DNA of 64,000 nucleotides from Pseudacidovorax sp. RU35E (GCF_900156165.1 NZ_FTMY01000002.1:1-64000), one strand, 5' to 3'. Shown: positions 37,673 through 45,828, counted from the first letter of the stretch. Numbers and translations are program-made. The notes: generated by a model from the sequence alone, not told the origin.

Positions 37673-38554
37673 TCAGGGCCGCCGCTCGCGTACGAGTGTC
37701 AGCAGCGCCTGCGCCGCCGGCGACAGCGACCGGTCACGTCGTCGCACCAGGTAGACCTGCCGGCTAAGCCCCGGCAACGGGAGCGGGCGTGTGTGCAACC
37801 CCGGCTGCTGGAAGTGGAACAGCGTCAGCGTCGGCACCATGCTGATGCCCAGGCCGGCGCGCACCATGCCCATCACGGTGGCCAGCTGCTCCACCTCCAT
37901 CAGCGTGCGCAGCGGCTGTGGATGCAGGGCCGCTTCCAGGTACTGCCGTACGCTGCTCGTGCGCGCCAGGTGGATGAAGGGCCAGTCGCCCAGGTCGGCA
38001 GCCGTGAGCTTGCGGCGCCGCACCAGCGGATGATCGTCGCGGCAGACCAGGTGGAAGTCGTCGCTGCAGAAGGGCTCGGCCTGCAGGAGCGGGGTGTCGG
38101 CGCGGATGGCGGCCAGCGCCAGGTCGGCCTGGCCGCCGGCCACGCGCTCGATGCAGGGCTCGGAGAGCACGTCCGCGATCTCGAGCACGATGCCCGGATG
38201 GGCCTCGCGGAATTCCGCCAGCACCTGCGGCAGCCAGCCCGCGGCCAGCGAGGGCAGCAGCGCCAGCGACACGCGCCCGCGCCGCAGCTGGGCACTGTCG
38301 CGCGCGGCATCGAGCGCCGCGTCGATCTCGGCGCGGATGCGCTCGGCCGCCGCCATGAAGTTGCGGCCCTCGTCGGTCAGCGCCACATGGCGCGTGCTGC
38401 GGTCGAACAGGCGCAGCCCCAGGCCTTCCTCCAGCGTGCGGATCAGCGCGCTGAAGGCCGGTTGCGACAGGTGGCACTGCTCGGCCGCGCGGGTGAAGTG
38501 GCGCTCGGTGGCCAGGGCCAGGAAGGCATCGAGCTGCCGGCTGCTCAGATTCAT
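37673..38554 (-). CDS. LysR-family regulator, divergent from the AtuA operon
   Basis: A 293-aa LysR regulator. N-terminal wHTH MNLSSRQLDAFLALATERHFTRAAEQCHLSQPAFSALIRTLE-type sequence, effector domain from about residue 90, with VLSEPCIERVAGGQADLALAAIRAD and GMVRAGLGISMVPTLTLF. Its start is 83 bases from the AtuA-type gene on the other strand, and the gap contains a 15-bp LysR-type box. It is therefore the likely regulator of that operon. Effector not known. Confidence 0.88.
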   Translation of the reverse strand: MNLSSRQLDAFLALATERHFTRAAEQCHLSQPAFSALIRTLEEGLGLRLFDRSTRHVALTDEGRNFMAAAERIRAEIDAALDAARDSAQLRRGRVSLALLPSLAAGWLPQVLAEFREAHPGIVLEIADVLSEPCIERVAGGQADLALAAIRADTPLLQAEPFCSDDFHLVCRDDHPLVRRRKLTAADLGDWPFIHLARTSSVRQYLEAALHPQPLRTLMEVEQLATVMGMVRAGLGISMVPTLTLFHFQQPGLHTRPLPLPGLSRQVYLVRRRDRSLSPAAQALLTLVRERRP

Positions 38555-38569
38555 TGGTGATGCGGATGA

Positions 38570-38584
38570 ATTGATCCTGACAAT
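38570..38584. promoter_or_regulatory. LysR-type operator (T-N11-A)
   Basis: ATTG-ATCCTGA-CAAT is a perfect inverted repeat of the T-N11-A class, placed 16 bases from the LysR start and 53 bases from the AtuA start. A second smaller dyad, TATT-N6-AATA at 38586-38599, follows, as expected for a regulatory site plus activation site. Confidence 0.55.
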
Positions 38585-38636
38585 CTATTTCACAGAATAA
38601 CGCCCCGCGCCTAGAGTGCCGTCGCAGGAGACACGC

Positions 38637-40007
38637 ATGGCACTGAAGGAACGACTGCTGATCGGCTGCGCCGCCGGCTTCTCGGGCGACCGGGTGGACG
38701 CCGCCGCGCCCGTGGTGCGCGAACTGATCGCCCGCGGCCAGAGCGCCGTGCTGATCTTCGAGACCCTGGCCGAGCGCACCCTGGCGCTGGCCCAACTGGC
38801 CCGCCGCGACGACCCCGATGCGGGCTTCGAGCCGCTGCTGGACGAGCTGCTGCGCCCCGTGCTGGCCGATTGCCTGGCCCATGGCGTGCGCATCGTGAGC
38901 AACTTCGGCGCGGCCAATCCGCACGGCGCGGCGCGGCGCATCCAGCAACTGGCGCGCGGACTGGGCCTGCGCGCGCCGCGCATCGCCGTCGTGCATGGCG
39001 ACGACCTCTCCGGCCCGGAACACCACGACCTGCTGGCCCAGTGCCTGGGCGCCGCCATGCCGGCCGATCCGCCGGTCAGCGCCAACGCCTACATCGGCGC
39101 CGAGGCCATCGCCGACGCCCTGCGCGCCGGTGCCGACATCGTGGTCGCCGGCCGCGTGGCCGACCCGGCGCTGGCCCTGGGCCCGGCGCTGGCGCATTAC
39201 GGCTGGGCGCTGGACGACTGGGACCGCCTGGCCGGCGCCACGATGGCCGGCCATCTGCTGGAGTGCGGCGCGCAGGTGACTGGCGGCTACTTCGCCGACC
39301 CGGGCTACAAAGAGGTGCCGGGCCTGGCCGAGCTGGGCTATCCCATCGCCGAGATCGAGGCCGACGGCAGTTGCACCCTCTTCAAGCCCGAAGGCACCGG
39401 CGGCCGACTGGACCTGCACACGGTCAAGGAACAGCTCCTCTACGAGCTGCACGACCCCGGCGCCTACCTCACGCCCGACGTGGTGGCCGACATCCGCGAG
39501 GCCGAGGTGCTGCAGACGGCGCGCGGCGTGCGCCTGCAGGGCGTGCGCGGTCATGCACGCCCGGCCACGCTCAAGGTCAACGTGTGCCATGCCACCGGCT
39601 GGTTCGCCGAAGGCGAGATCAGCTACGCGGGCGCCCGCGCCCTGGGTCGGGCCCGCCTGGCCGGCGAGGTGCTGCGCGAGCGCCTGCGCGATGCCGGCCC
39701 GCTGCGGGTGGACCTGATCGGCGCCTGCAGCATCTTCGGCGACGACGCGGGCCGCGCCCTGGCGGCGGCACTCGATGCCGCCCCCGCTGCGCCGGACGAC
39801 GCCCTGCGCGACATCCGCCTGCGCGTGGCCCTGCAGCATGCCGACGCGGCCGTCGCGCGCCGCCTGGTGCGCGAGGTCACGGCGCTGTACTGCTGTGGGC
39901 CCGCCGGTGGCGGCGGCGTGCGCACCGGCATGCGGCCGCGCCTGGGCACGCTGTCCTGCCTGGTGCCGCGTGAGGCGGTGAGCACCGGCTACTTCATGGC
40001 CGATTGA
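38637..40007 (+). CDS. AtuA-like protein (acyclic terpene utilisation family, DUF1446)
   Basis: A 456-aa protein of the AtuA/DUF1446 family. It has the Gly-rich opening LLIGCAAGFSGDRVDAAAPVV, then NFGAANPHGAARRIQQLA, a GADIVVAGRVADPALALGPALAHYGW stretch, and HDPGAYLTPDVVADI, all usual for the family. AtuA is needed for citronellol/geraniol use in Pseudomonas but its reaction is not settled to my knowledge. AGGAG 7 bases before the ATG at 38637 fixes the start. The small partner subunit and a Bug receptor follow. In many betaproteobacteria this set is linked to uptake of unknown carboxylates, so terpene use is not implied. Confidence 0.83.
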   Translation: MALKERLLIGCAAGFSGDRVDAAAPVVRELIARGQSAVLIFETLAERTLALAQLARRDDPDAGFEPLLDELLRPVLADCLAHGVRIVSNFGAANPHGAARRIQQLARGLGLRAPRIAVVHGDDLSGPEHHDLLAQCLGAAMPADPPVSANAYIGAEAIADALRAGADIVVAGRVADPALALGPALAHYGWALDDWDRLAGATMAGHLLECGAQVTGGYFADPGYKEVPGLAELGYPIAEIEADGSCTLFKPEGTGGRLDLHTVKEQLLYELHDPGAYLTPDVVADIREAEVLQTARGVRLQGVRGHARPATLKVNVCHATGWFAEGEISYAGARALGRARLAGEVLRERLRDAGPLRVDLIGACSIFGDDAGRALAAALDAAPAAPDDALRDIRLRVALQHADAAVARRLVREVTALYCCGPAGGGGVRTGMRPRLGTLSCLVPREAVSTGYFMAD

Positions 40008-40018
40008 GGAGGCCGACG

Positions 40019-40417
40019 ATGAATCCCACGCCTTTCCCCTCCGCCCCGCACGCCGATGCCGAACGGGTCGTGCCCCTCCATCGGCTGGCGCACGGCCGCA
40101 CCGGCGACAAGGGCAACCGCTCCAACATCAGCGTGATCGCCTGGCATCCGGACCTGTGGCCGCTGCTGGTCGAGCAGGTGACGGAGGACGCCGTCGCCGC
40201 GCTGTTCGCCCATCGCCGGCCCAGCCGCGTCACGCGCCACCTGCTGCCCAGGCTGCAGGCGATGAACTTCGTGCTCGACGACGTGCTCGACGGCGGCGTC
40301 AACGACGCCCTCAACCTCGACAGCCATGGCAAGGCGCTGTCGTACCTGCTGCTCGACCTGCCGGTGCGGGTGCCTGCCGCGCTGCGCGGGCATCTGGCCG
40401 GTCCCCCCATCGACTGA
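40019..40417 (+). CDS. AtuA-associated small subunit (ferredoxin-fold domain)
   Basis: A 132-aa protein that matches the C-terminal domain found fused to AtuA in some proteins and separate in others. Its core is VPLHRLAHGRTGDKGNRSNISVIAW (the RTGDKGN motif is diagnostic), with VLDGGVNDALNLDSHGKALSYLLLDLPV at the end. The ATG at 40019 follows GAGG 6 bases upstream and lies 11 bases after the AtuA stop. It very likely forms a complex with AtuA. Confidence 0.82.
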   Translation: MNPTPFPSAPHADAERVVPLHRLAHGRTGDKGNRSNISVIAWHPDLWPLLVEQVTEDAVAALFAHRRPSRVTRHLLPRLQAMNFVLDDVLDGGVNDALNLDSHGKALSYLLLDLPVRVPAALRGHLAGPPID

Positions 40418-40459
40418 CGACCTTCCTTCATCCACCCCCGACCCGAGGAGACAAGAGAC

Positions 40460-41443
40460 ATGAACCGATTCCCGCCCCTGCACCGACGCACCTGGCTTGC
40501 CGCCGCACTGGCCGCCGCCGCCGCGCTGCCCGGCCTGGCGCAGGCCCAGGCCTATCCCGCCAAGCCCGTCACCTTCGTCGTGCCCTTTGCGGCCGGCAGC
40601 GCGACCGACCAGCTGGCGCGAGCGCTGGGCCAGTCCTTCACCGAGCAGACCGGCCAGTCGGTGGTGGTGGACAACCGCGCCGGCGCCAGCGGCATGATCG
40701 CGGCGCAGTACGTGGCCAAGGCGCCGGCCGACGGCTACATGGTGCTCATCACCACGAACACCACGCATGCGGCCAACGAGCACCTCTACCGCAAGCTGCC
40801 CTATGACCCGGTGAAGGACTTCGCGCCCGTCACCGGCCTGGGCAAGGGCGGCCAGGTGCTGGTGGTCAACGCCAGCGCGCCGTACAAAAACGTGGCCGAG
40901 CTGCTGGCCGCCGCCAAGAAGAACCCTGGCAAGATGAGCTTCGGCAGCGGCAGCTCGTCCAGCCGCGTGGCGGGCGAGATGCTCAAGCAGATGGCCCATG
41001 TCGACATCCTGCATGTGCCCTACAAGAGCAACCCGCTGGCCATCACCGACCTGCTGGGCGGGCAGATCGACATGATGATCACCGACACCTCCACCGGCGT
41101 GCCGCAGATCAAGGCGGGCAAGCTGCGCGCCCTGGCCTACTCCACGCAGAAGCGCAGCACGCAGCTGCCCGACGTGCCCACGCTGGACGAGGCCGGCGTC
41201 AAGGGCTACGACATGGGCTACTGGTTCGCGGCCTATGCGCCGGCCGGCACGCCTGCGCCGGTCGTCGCCAAGCTCAACGAAGTGCTGGGCAAGGCCACGA
41301 AGAGCGCCGCGGCCAAGGGCTTCTTCGACGGCTCCGGCTCCGAGGCCTGGACCACCACGCCCGAGGAACTGGCCCGCTTCCAGGCCGGCGAGACGCGCAA
41401 GTGGGGCCAGGTCATCAAGGCGGCGGGCATCGAGGCCGAATAG
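40460..41443 (+). CDS. Bug/TctC-family receptor, third gene of the AtuA operon
   Basis: A 327-aa periplasmic receptor: Sec/Tat-like signal (MNRFPPLHRRTWLAAALAAAAALPGLAQA), with twin Arg at positions 9-10 but without a full Tat motif. The mature domain has YPAKPVTFVVPFAAGSATDQLARAL, VDNRAGASGMIAA, LHVPYKSNPLAITDLLGGQIDMM and RLARFQAGETRKWGQVIKAAGIE-type end. GAGGAGACAAG precedes the ATG. Its place after AtuA and its partner suggests that it captures their substrate. Convergent with the antiporter gene. Confidence 0.9.
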   Translation: MNRFPPLHRRTWLAAALAAAAALPGLAQAQAYPAKPVTFVVPFAAGSATDQLARALGQSFTEQTGQSVVVDNRAGASGMIAAQYVAKAPADGYMVLITTNTTHAANEHLYRKLPYDPVKDFAPVTGLGKGGQVLVVNASAPYKNVAELLAAAKKNPGKMSFGSGSSSSRVAGEMLKQMAHVDILHVPYKSNPLAITDLLGGQIDMMITDTSTGVPQIKAGKLRALAYSTQKRSTQLPDVPTLDEAGVKGYDMGYWFAAYAPAGTPAPVVAKLNEVLGKATKSAAAKGFFDGSGSEAWTTTPEELARFQAGETRKWGQVIKAAGIEAE

Positions 41444-41453
41444 CGCCGCCCGG

Positions 41454-41482
41454 GCCGGCGCGGGCGCTCAGCGCCCGCCGGC
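41454..41482. terminator. GC-rich hairpin between convergent genes
   Basis: A stem of about 13 bp (GCCGGC...GGGCGCT against AGCGCCCGCCGGC, one 2-base bulge) spans the stop of the antiporter gene. No U-run follows on either strand, so efficient termination would need Rho or the hairpin may mainly protect the message ends. Confidence 0.45.
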
Positions 41483-42664
41483 CGCCTGGCCCATGCGCCG
41501 CAGCCGCGGCGTGACCATCGGCACCGTTAGCATGGTGCTGGCCACCGCCATCAGCAGCAGGGCCGTGAAGGTGGTGTTGGTGATGATGGCCTTGTCCAGC
41601 AGTACGTTGGCAAAGATGATCATGATCAGCGCCTTGGTCTGCAGGAGCCAGCCGATCAGCATGCCCTCGCCGCGGCCCCAGCCCAGGATGCGGCCGGCCA
41701 GGCCCAGGCCGGCCAGCTTGCCCGCCACCGAGGCCGCCAGCAGCAGGGCGGCTGCTCCGAAGACGGCAAAGCCGCCCACCTGCCAGCTCGTGCGCAGCCC
41801 GGTGCTCAGGAAGAACACCGGCATGATCACCAGCAGCACGTGGTGGCGAAGCAGGTCCATATGCTCCTGGTCGAACCAGTCGCCGTCCATCACCACGCCG
41901 GCGATGAAGGCGCCCACCATGTAGTGCAGGCCCGACCAGTCGGCGCCCAGTCCGCAGGCGGCCAGCCAGATCAGACCCAGGTACCAGCGGTCGCGCTCCG
42001 GCACGCGGCGCATCAGCCGACGGAACAGCACCGAGGCCACGGCGAACACCAGCAGGAAGCCCACCTGGCGGCCCACGCGCTCCCAGTCGGTGAGGATGAC
42101 GGCCAGCACGCCCCAGATGGCGATGTCGTCCAGGCTGGCATAGCGCAGGATGCGCTGGCCCAGCGGCTGGCGCAGGATCTCCAGCTTTTCCATCAGCAGG
42201 ATCAGGATCGGCAGCGCCGTCACCGCGCAGGCCATGCCGATGCCCAGCACGAACTGCCAGTGCTGGGCCTTGGCGCCCATCCAGCCCGGCTGCATCAGCA
42301 GCACCAGCGCCGCGGCGCTGCCCAGCAGCAGCGGCACGCCCAGCGCCAGGCCGGCGGTCACGCTGCTTTCGCCGCGGTGCGTCCAGGCCTTGCGCAGGTC
42401 CAGCTCGATGCCGGCGATCCACACGAAGAGCATCACCGCCCATTGCGCCACGCCGTTGAGCGACTGAATCACCGGCGCACTGAACACGAATTGGTAGTAG
42501 TCGGGAAAGGCGGCGCCCAGCACCCCGGGCCCGAGCAGGATGCCCATGATGATCTGCACCACCACCAGCGGAGCGAAGTAGTCGGTGCGCCCCAGCCGCC
42601 ACAGCAGGTAGGGCAGGGAGAAGACGATCAGCATCGCGATCAAAAAGACTTCGGAGACGGTCAT
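41468..42664 (-). CDS. CPA2-type Na+/H+ (or K+/H+) antiporter
   Basis: A 398-aa membrane protein with about 12 helices of the monovalent cation:proton antiporter-2 fold. Marks include VVQIIMGILLGPGVLGAAFPDY, WAVMLFVWIAGIELDLRKAW, GMACAVTALPILILLMEK, YASLDDIAIWGVLAV and MVGAFIAGVVM. The cation-site helix reads SLDD, as in many KefB-like relatives, where the acidic pair binds the ion. No TrkA-N regulatory domain follows, so this is the short form. The ATG at 42664 (MTVSEVFLIAML) begins the first helix. Ion is inferred. Confidence 0.83.
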   Translation of the reverse strand: MTVSEVFLIAMLIVFSLPYLLWRLGRTDYFAPLVVVQIIMGILLGPGVLGAAFPDYYQFVFSAPVIQSLNGVAQWAVMLFVWIAGIELDLRKAWTHRGESSVTAGLALGVPLLLGSAAALVLLMQPGWMGAKAQHWQFVLGIGMACAVTALPILILLMEKLEILRQPLGQRILRYASLDDIAIWGVLAVILTDWERVGRQVGFLLVFAVASVLFRRLMRRVPERDRWYLGLIWLAACGLGADWSGLHYMVGAFIAGVVMDGDWFDQEHMDLLRHHVLLVIMPVFFLSTGLRTSWQVGGFAVFGAAALLLAASVAGKLAGLGLAGRILGWGRGEGMLIGWLLQTKALIMIIFANVLLDKAIITNTTFTALLLMAVASTMLTVPMVTPRLRRMGQAAGGR

Positions 42665-42805
42665 CAGGGTTTGGGCGGGTTGAATGGCGGCGGCAGTGTG
42701 ACATGCCGCCGCGTCGAACCCGAGCGGGCCGCCTCGCCCTCGAAGCGAAGGCCGCAACATCGCACCTGCGGCCAGGGTTGCCGCGTTGGCGTTAGCCTTG
42801 CGGGA

Positions 42806-43723
42806 ATGTCCGCTCCTTCCCTCAGCGCCGAGCGGGCGGCGCCCCTGCCTTCGAACCCGCCGCCGCCAGCGCCGGGGCAGCCGCCAGCGTCGCCACCCAT
42901 CATCATCCCGCCGCCGGCCGGCGATCCCCTGGAACCCCAAATCCCGGTCACCGACCCGCCCGTTGCGCCACCGGTCGCAGATCCGCCTGGCCCGGTGGCC
43001 GCACTGGGCCGGGTCCACATGCGTCGGCTGCGTGAGGTCTACCGTTCGGCCGGCTGGCCCTGCTGCGATGCGATCGAGGTGGACCTGCTGGCCGCCGGCC
43101 TTCTGGAGCGTGTGCGGTCCGCCCTGGGCCATGAGACGGTACGCCTGAGCGATGCCGGCTTGGCCCGGCTTGCCGGTGCGTTGGCCGGCAATCGCAGTGC
43201 CATGTCCGCCCACGAAGCGCTGGTTGAACAGGTGGCCCGGGAGATGACCCGGGGCGGCCGCATCGCCTGGCGCGGCCTCAGCCTGCGCGCGCGCCTGCCG
43301 CCGCTGGCGCCGGACGGGCCCGCACGCTGGTGCATCGCGCGGCCCGACGTGTTCTCCATCCGCAACACCACCGTCGAGGCCTATGCCCATCCGGTGGTGC
43401 ACGAAGTCAAGGTCACGCGGGCGGACCTGCTTGGCGACCTGCGCCGGCCCGACAAGCGTGCGGCCTACCTCGACCTGGGCGGCGAGTGCTGGTATGTGCT
43501 GGGCAATGACGCCCGTGGCCGGCCCATCGGTGGCATCGAGGACGTGCCGGCCGAATGCGGCGTGATGCTGCTCGATGGCAGCCGCCTCACGGTGGCGCGC
43601 GCTGCCGTGCACCGTGCCGTTGAACGCATTCCCTTCGGCGTGTGGATGTCCCTGGCCAAGGCACAACCCGTGTCCGGCTTCGATGAGGAAACGCAGCAGT
43701 GGCTGACGGGTCCCCCTGCGTAA
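42806..43723 (+). CDS. Unknown protein with a PD-(D/E)xK nuclease-like core
   Basis: A 305-aa protein I do not recognise by name. Residues 1-65 are an extreme Pro-rich tail. Residues 70-150 look like a helical, winged-helix-like region (HMRRLREVYRSAGWPCCDAI, then HETVRLSDAGLARLAG). Residues 175-235 read RPDVFSIRNT, then HEVKVTRADLLGDLRRPDKR and AYLDLGGECWYVLG. The Asp181 ... Glu200-x-Lys202 arrangement before a helix and two strands matches a PD-(D/E)xK nuclease core as in VRR-NUC, MmcB or RmuC-like folds. A DNA-processing role is inferred only from this. It is divergent from the CPA2 antiporter and upstream of the SRAP-like/HD-GYP fusion. Confidence 0.72.
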   Translation: MSAPSLSAERAAPLPSNPPPPAPGQPPASPPIIIPPPAGDPLEPQIPVTDPPVAPPVADPPGPVAALGRVHMRRLREVYRSAGWPCCDAIEVDLLAAGLLERVRSALGHETVRLSDAGLARLAGALAGNRSAMSAHEALVEQVAREMTRGGRIAWRGLSLRARLPPLAPDGPARWCIARPDVFSIRNTTVEAYAHPVVHEVKVTRADLLGDLRRPDKRAAYLDLGGECWYVLGNDARGRPIGGIEDVPAECGVMLLDGSRLTVARAAVHRAVERIPFGVWMSLAKAQPVSGFDEETQQWLTGPPA

Positions 43724-43826
43724 GTCCGGCGTGGGCCGCGCAGGCTAGACTGTAAATATTGTTAAAAGCGCAACGGGGCGCTTCTGCAGCGTCGGGCGCC
43801 GGCGCCCGCAGGAGGTGCCCCTGCCG

Positions 43827-43892
43827 ATGCCTCCGGACGTCCCTCCGGGACACGGCCCGTGCGTGACTGTCCTGGCGCTGTGCCCCCCATGA
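43827..43892 (+). CDS. Possible 21-aa leader peptide overlapping the HD-GYP gene start
   Basis: An ATG at 43827, with GGAGG 11 bases before it, opens a 21-codon frame (MPPDVPPGHGPCVTVLALCPP) that ends on the TGA overlapping the ATG of the large gene at 43889 (ATGA). The large gene itself has no ribosome site, so coupling through this leader would explain its translation. Codon content gives no independent support. Confidence 0.35.
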   Translation: MPPDVPPGHGPCVTVLALCPP

Positions 43893-45643
43893 TTTCAAGT
43901 CTTGAATCTGCGCGGCCTCACCACTGGGAGGCCTTGCGCCGCGACCTTCGCGCGGGCGATTGGGTCTTGCCCGAGGCCGCTGACGCTCCCGTCGTCCCGG
44001 GCGACGAGCTCTCCTTCGTCTTCCGCCGTGGGGGCGAGATCGTGATGGCGAATGGCCGCTGGGGCCTCGTCACGCGCGAGACGCACCGCGCCGGGCTGGC
44101 GGCCGCGATGCGTGCGCGCACGGCACTCATCCGGGACGATGAGGTGGGCAAGGCGGCGGTCCGCAGTGTCTGGCAGGGGGCTCAGCAGTGCCTCGTGCCG
44201 GTATCGGCCCTGCAGGTGCCGGATCACCGCAATGCCAGCGGCGAGCCGTGGGCCACGCGCATCGGCCGACGCGATGACGGACCCCTCTACCTGGCCGGCC
44301 TGTGGAGCAGCTGGGCGGATGAAAGCGGCGTTCGGCGCCTGAGCGTCGGACTGCTCACGGTCGATGCCGTTGGCCATCCCTTGATGGGCAACTACGGCCC
44401 GCCGGGCAAGCCCCGACGCATGCCGGTGATCCTCCCGCGGGGATTGGGACGGGCATGGCTGCTGGCCCAGGGGGAGGAGCGTGCAGCCTTCCTGCGGCCG
44501 ATGCCGGCGGCACAGCTCAGCGCCGTGAGCCTCGATCAAGGAGCGGGCGCGGCGGTGTCCGATGCGCCTGCGAGTCCCGTGGTGCGTGATGCCGCCGATG
44601 CGCGGCGCCAGAGCCTGCTGCTCGTGGACGACGAGCCGAGCAACCTGCAGTTGCTGCGCCTGTCGCTGCAGGCCGACTACCACCTCATCTTCGCCACCGA
44701 TGGCCGGCGCGCCGTCGAGCTGGCCCGCGAGCGGCGGCCGGACTTGGTGCTGCTCGACCTGATGATGCCCGGCATGGACGGCTACGCCGTCTGCGAGGCG
44801 TTGAAGACCGATGCCGCGACCCGGCACATCCCCATCATCTTCTGCACCGCCGTGCACGACGGCGACGCGGAAGCCAAGGCGCTGCGGCTGGGGGCCGCCG
44901 ACTACATCACCAAGCCCTTCTATCCGCATGTGGTGGCAGCCCGCGTGCGGACCCACCTGGCCGCGCTGGGCATGCTGGCGGCGCAGCAGTCCAGCCTGCG
45001 CCAGCTTCAGCGCCTGTGCGACGCGGCGGCCATGCGCGCGAACGTGAGCACCTCGCACATCCAGCGCATGAGCCAGACGGCCCACGAAATCGCCTTGGAG
45101 GCGGGCGCCCGGGCCGACTGGTGCGCCATGCTCCAGAGCTCGGCTCCGCTGCATGACCTCGGCATCGTGGCGGTGCCCGATGCCGTCCTGCGCAAGCCCG
45201 GGCCGCTCGATGCCGACGAGTGGACCGTGATGCGGGCGCATCCGCTGCTCGGCGCGCAACTCATCGGCGACGATCCCTCGGACGTGCTGGGCATGGCCCG
45301 CGACATCGCGTTGTGCCATCACGAGCGATGGGACGGCACGGGCTATCCCTCGGGGCTGGCGGGCGAGCAGATTCCGCTGGCGGCCCGCATCGTGGCCATC
45401 GCGGACTGTTTCGACGCCATGACCTCGCCGCGACCCTACCGCGGTGCCCTCAGCGAGGACGATGCCGTGGCCCACATCCGGGCAGGCGCGGGGACGGCCT
45501 TCGAGCCGCGTCTGGTCGACGCCTTCGTGCGGGCGCTGCCCCGGATCCTGCGCATGCGCCAGCGCTGGGTGCGTGAGGTGGTCGGCACGCCCGAGGGGGC
45601 GTTGGTGGCGGCCGAGAGCGGGACGGCGGACGCGCGGCGCTGA
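43889..45643 (+). CDS. Degenerate SRAP domain fused to receiver and HD-GYP domains
   Basis: A 584-aa three-part protein. Residues 40-195 follow the SOS-response-associated peptidase (SRAP, YedK/HMCES) fold in order: RWGLV (57-61), MRARTAL (74-80), QCLVPVSAL (100-108), LYLAGLWSSW (133-142), RMPVIL (177-182). Every catalytic SRAP residue is missing: no Cys2, the Asn of NARAET is Arg, the Glu of the YEW site is absent, and the His before RMP is not there. Residues 243-355 are a receiver with Asp247/248, phospho-acceptor Asp290, Thr320 and Lys342. Residues 385-555 are HD-GYP with His422-Asp423, His451, HHERWDGTGYP (477-487) and Asp506; the usual Lys after HDxG is Ile. It probably hydrolyses cyclic di-GMP. 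A GTG at 43859 is an alternative start. Confidence 0.82.
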   Translation: MISSLESARPHHWEALRRDLRAGDWVLPEAADAPVVPGDELSFVFRRGGEIVMANGRWGLVTRETHRAGLAAAMRARTALIRDDEVGKAAVRSVWQGAQQCLVPVSALQVPDHRNASGEPWATRIGRRDDGPLYLAGLWSSWADESGVRRLSVGLLTVDAVGHPLMGNYGPPGKPRRMPVILPRGLGRAWLLAQGEERAAFLRPMPAAQLSAVSLDQGAGAAVSDAPASPVVRDAADARRQSLLLVDDEPSNLQLLRLSLQADYHLIFATDGRRAVELARERRPDLVLLDLMMPGMDGYAVCEALKTDAATRHIPIIFCTAVHDGDAEAKALRLGAADYITKPFYPHVVAARVRTHLAALGMLAAQQSSLRQLQRLCDAAAMRANVSTSHIQRMSQTAHEIALEAGARADWCAMLQSSAPLHDLGIVAVPDAVLRKPGPLDADEWTVMRAHPLLGAQLIGDDPSDVLGMARDIALCHHERWDGTGYPSGLAGEQIPLAARIVAIADCFDAMTSPRPYRGALSEDDAVAHIRAGAGTAFEPRLVDAFVRALPRILRMRQRWVREVVGTPEGALVAAESGTADARR

Positions 45644-45754
45644 CGCAAGTCGGGTGCCTCGCACGGCGGGCGGCGCGAGCCCCGGTGCTACACTCCCGCG
45701 CTGTCTTCGCCCGAGCAGGCGAGACAGCCTCCAGGCCCCCCGCGGGCCGCCCAG

Positions 45755-45828
45755 GCGGGTGTAGTTCAATGGCAGAACGGCAGCTTCCCAAGCTTCATAC
45801 GAGGGTTCGATTCCCTTCACCCGCTCCA
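45755..45828 (+). tRNA. glyT: tRNA-Gly (anticodon CCC)
   Basis: A 74-base cloverleaf with encoded CCA. Acceptor GCGGGTG pairs with CACCCGC (45818-45824), the D-arm is GTTC-AATGGCA-GAAC, and the anticodon loop is TTCCCAA with CCC at its centre. The T-arm contains the invariant TTCGATTC. Discriminator base U. The anticodon stem holds one A-A or similar mismatch (GCAGC against GCTTC), which could be real or a marker of my alignment. CCC reads GGG glycine codons. Confidence 0.93.

Noticed and set aside
43743..43765. CTGTAAATATTGTTAAAAG upstream of the HD-GYP fusion as a second LexA box
   Set aside because: Only the CTGT half fits; the ACAG half is absent at the required spacing. The AT-rich block is better read as a promoter region.
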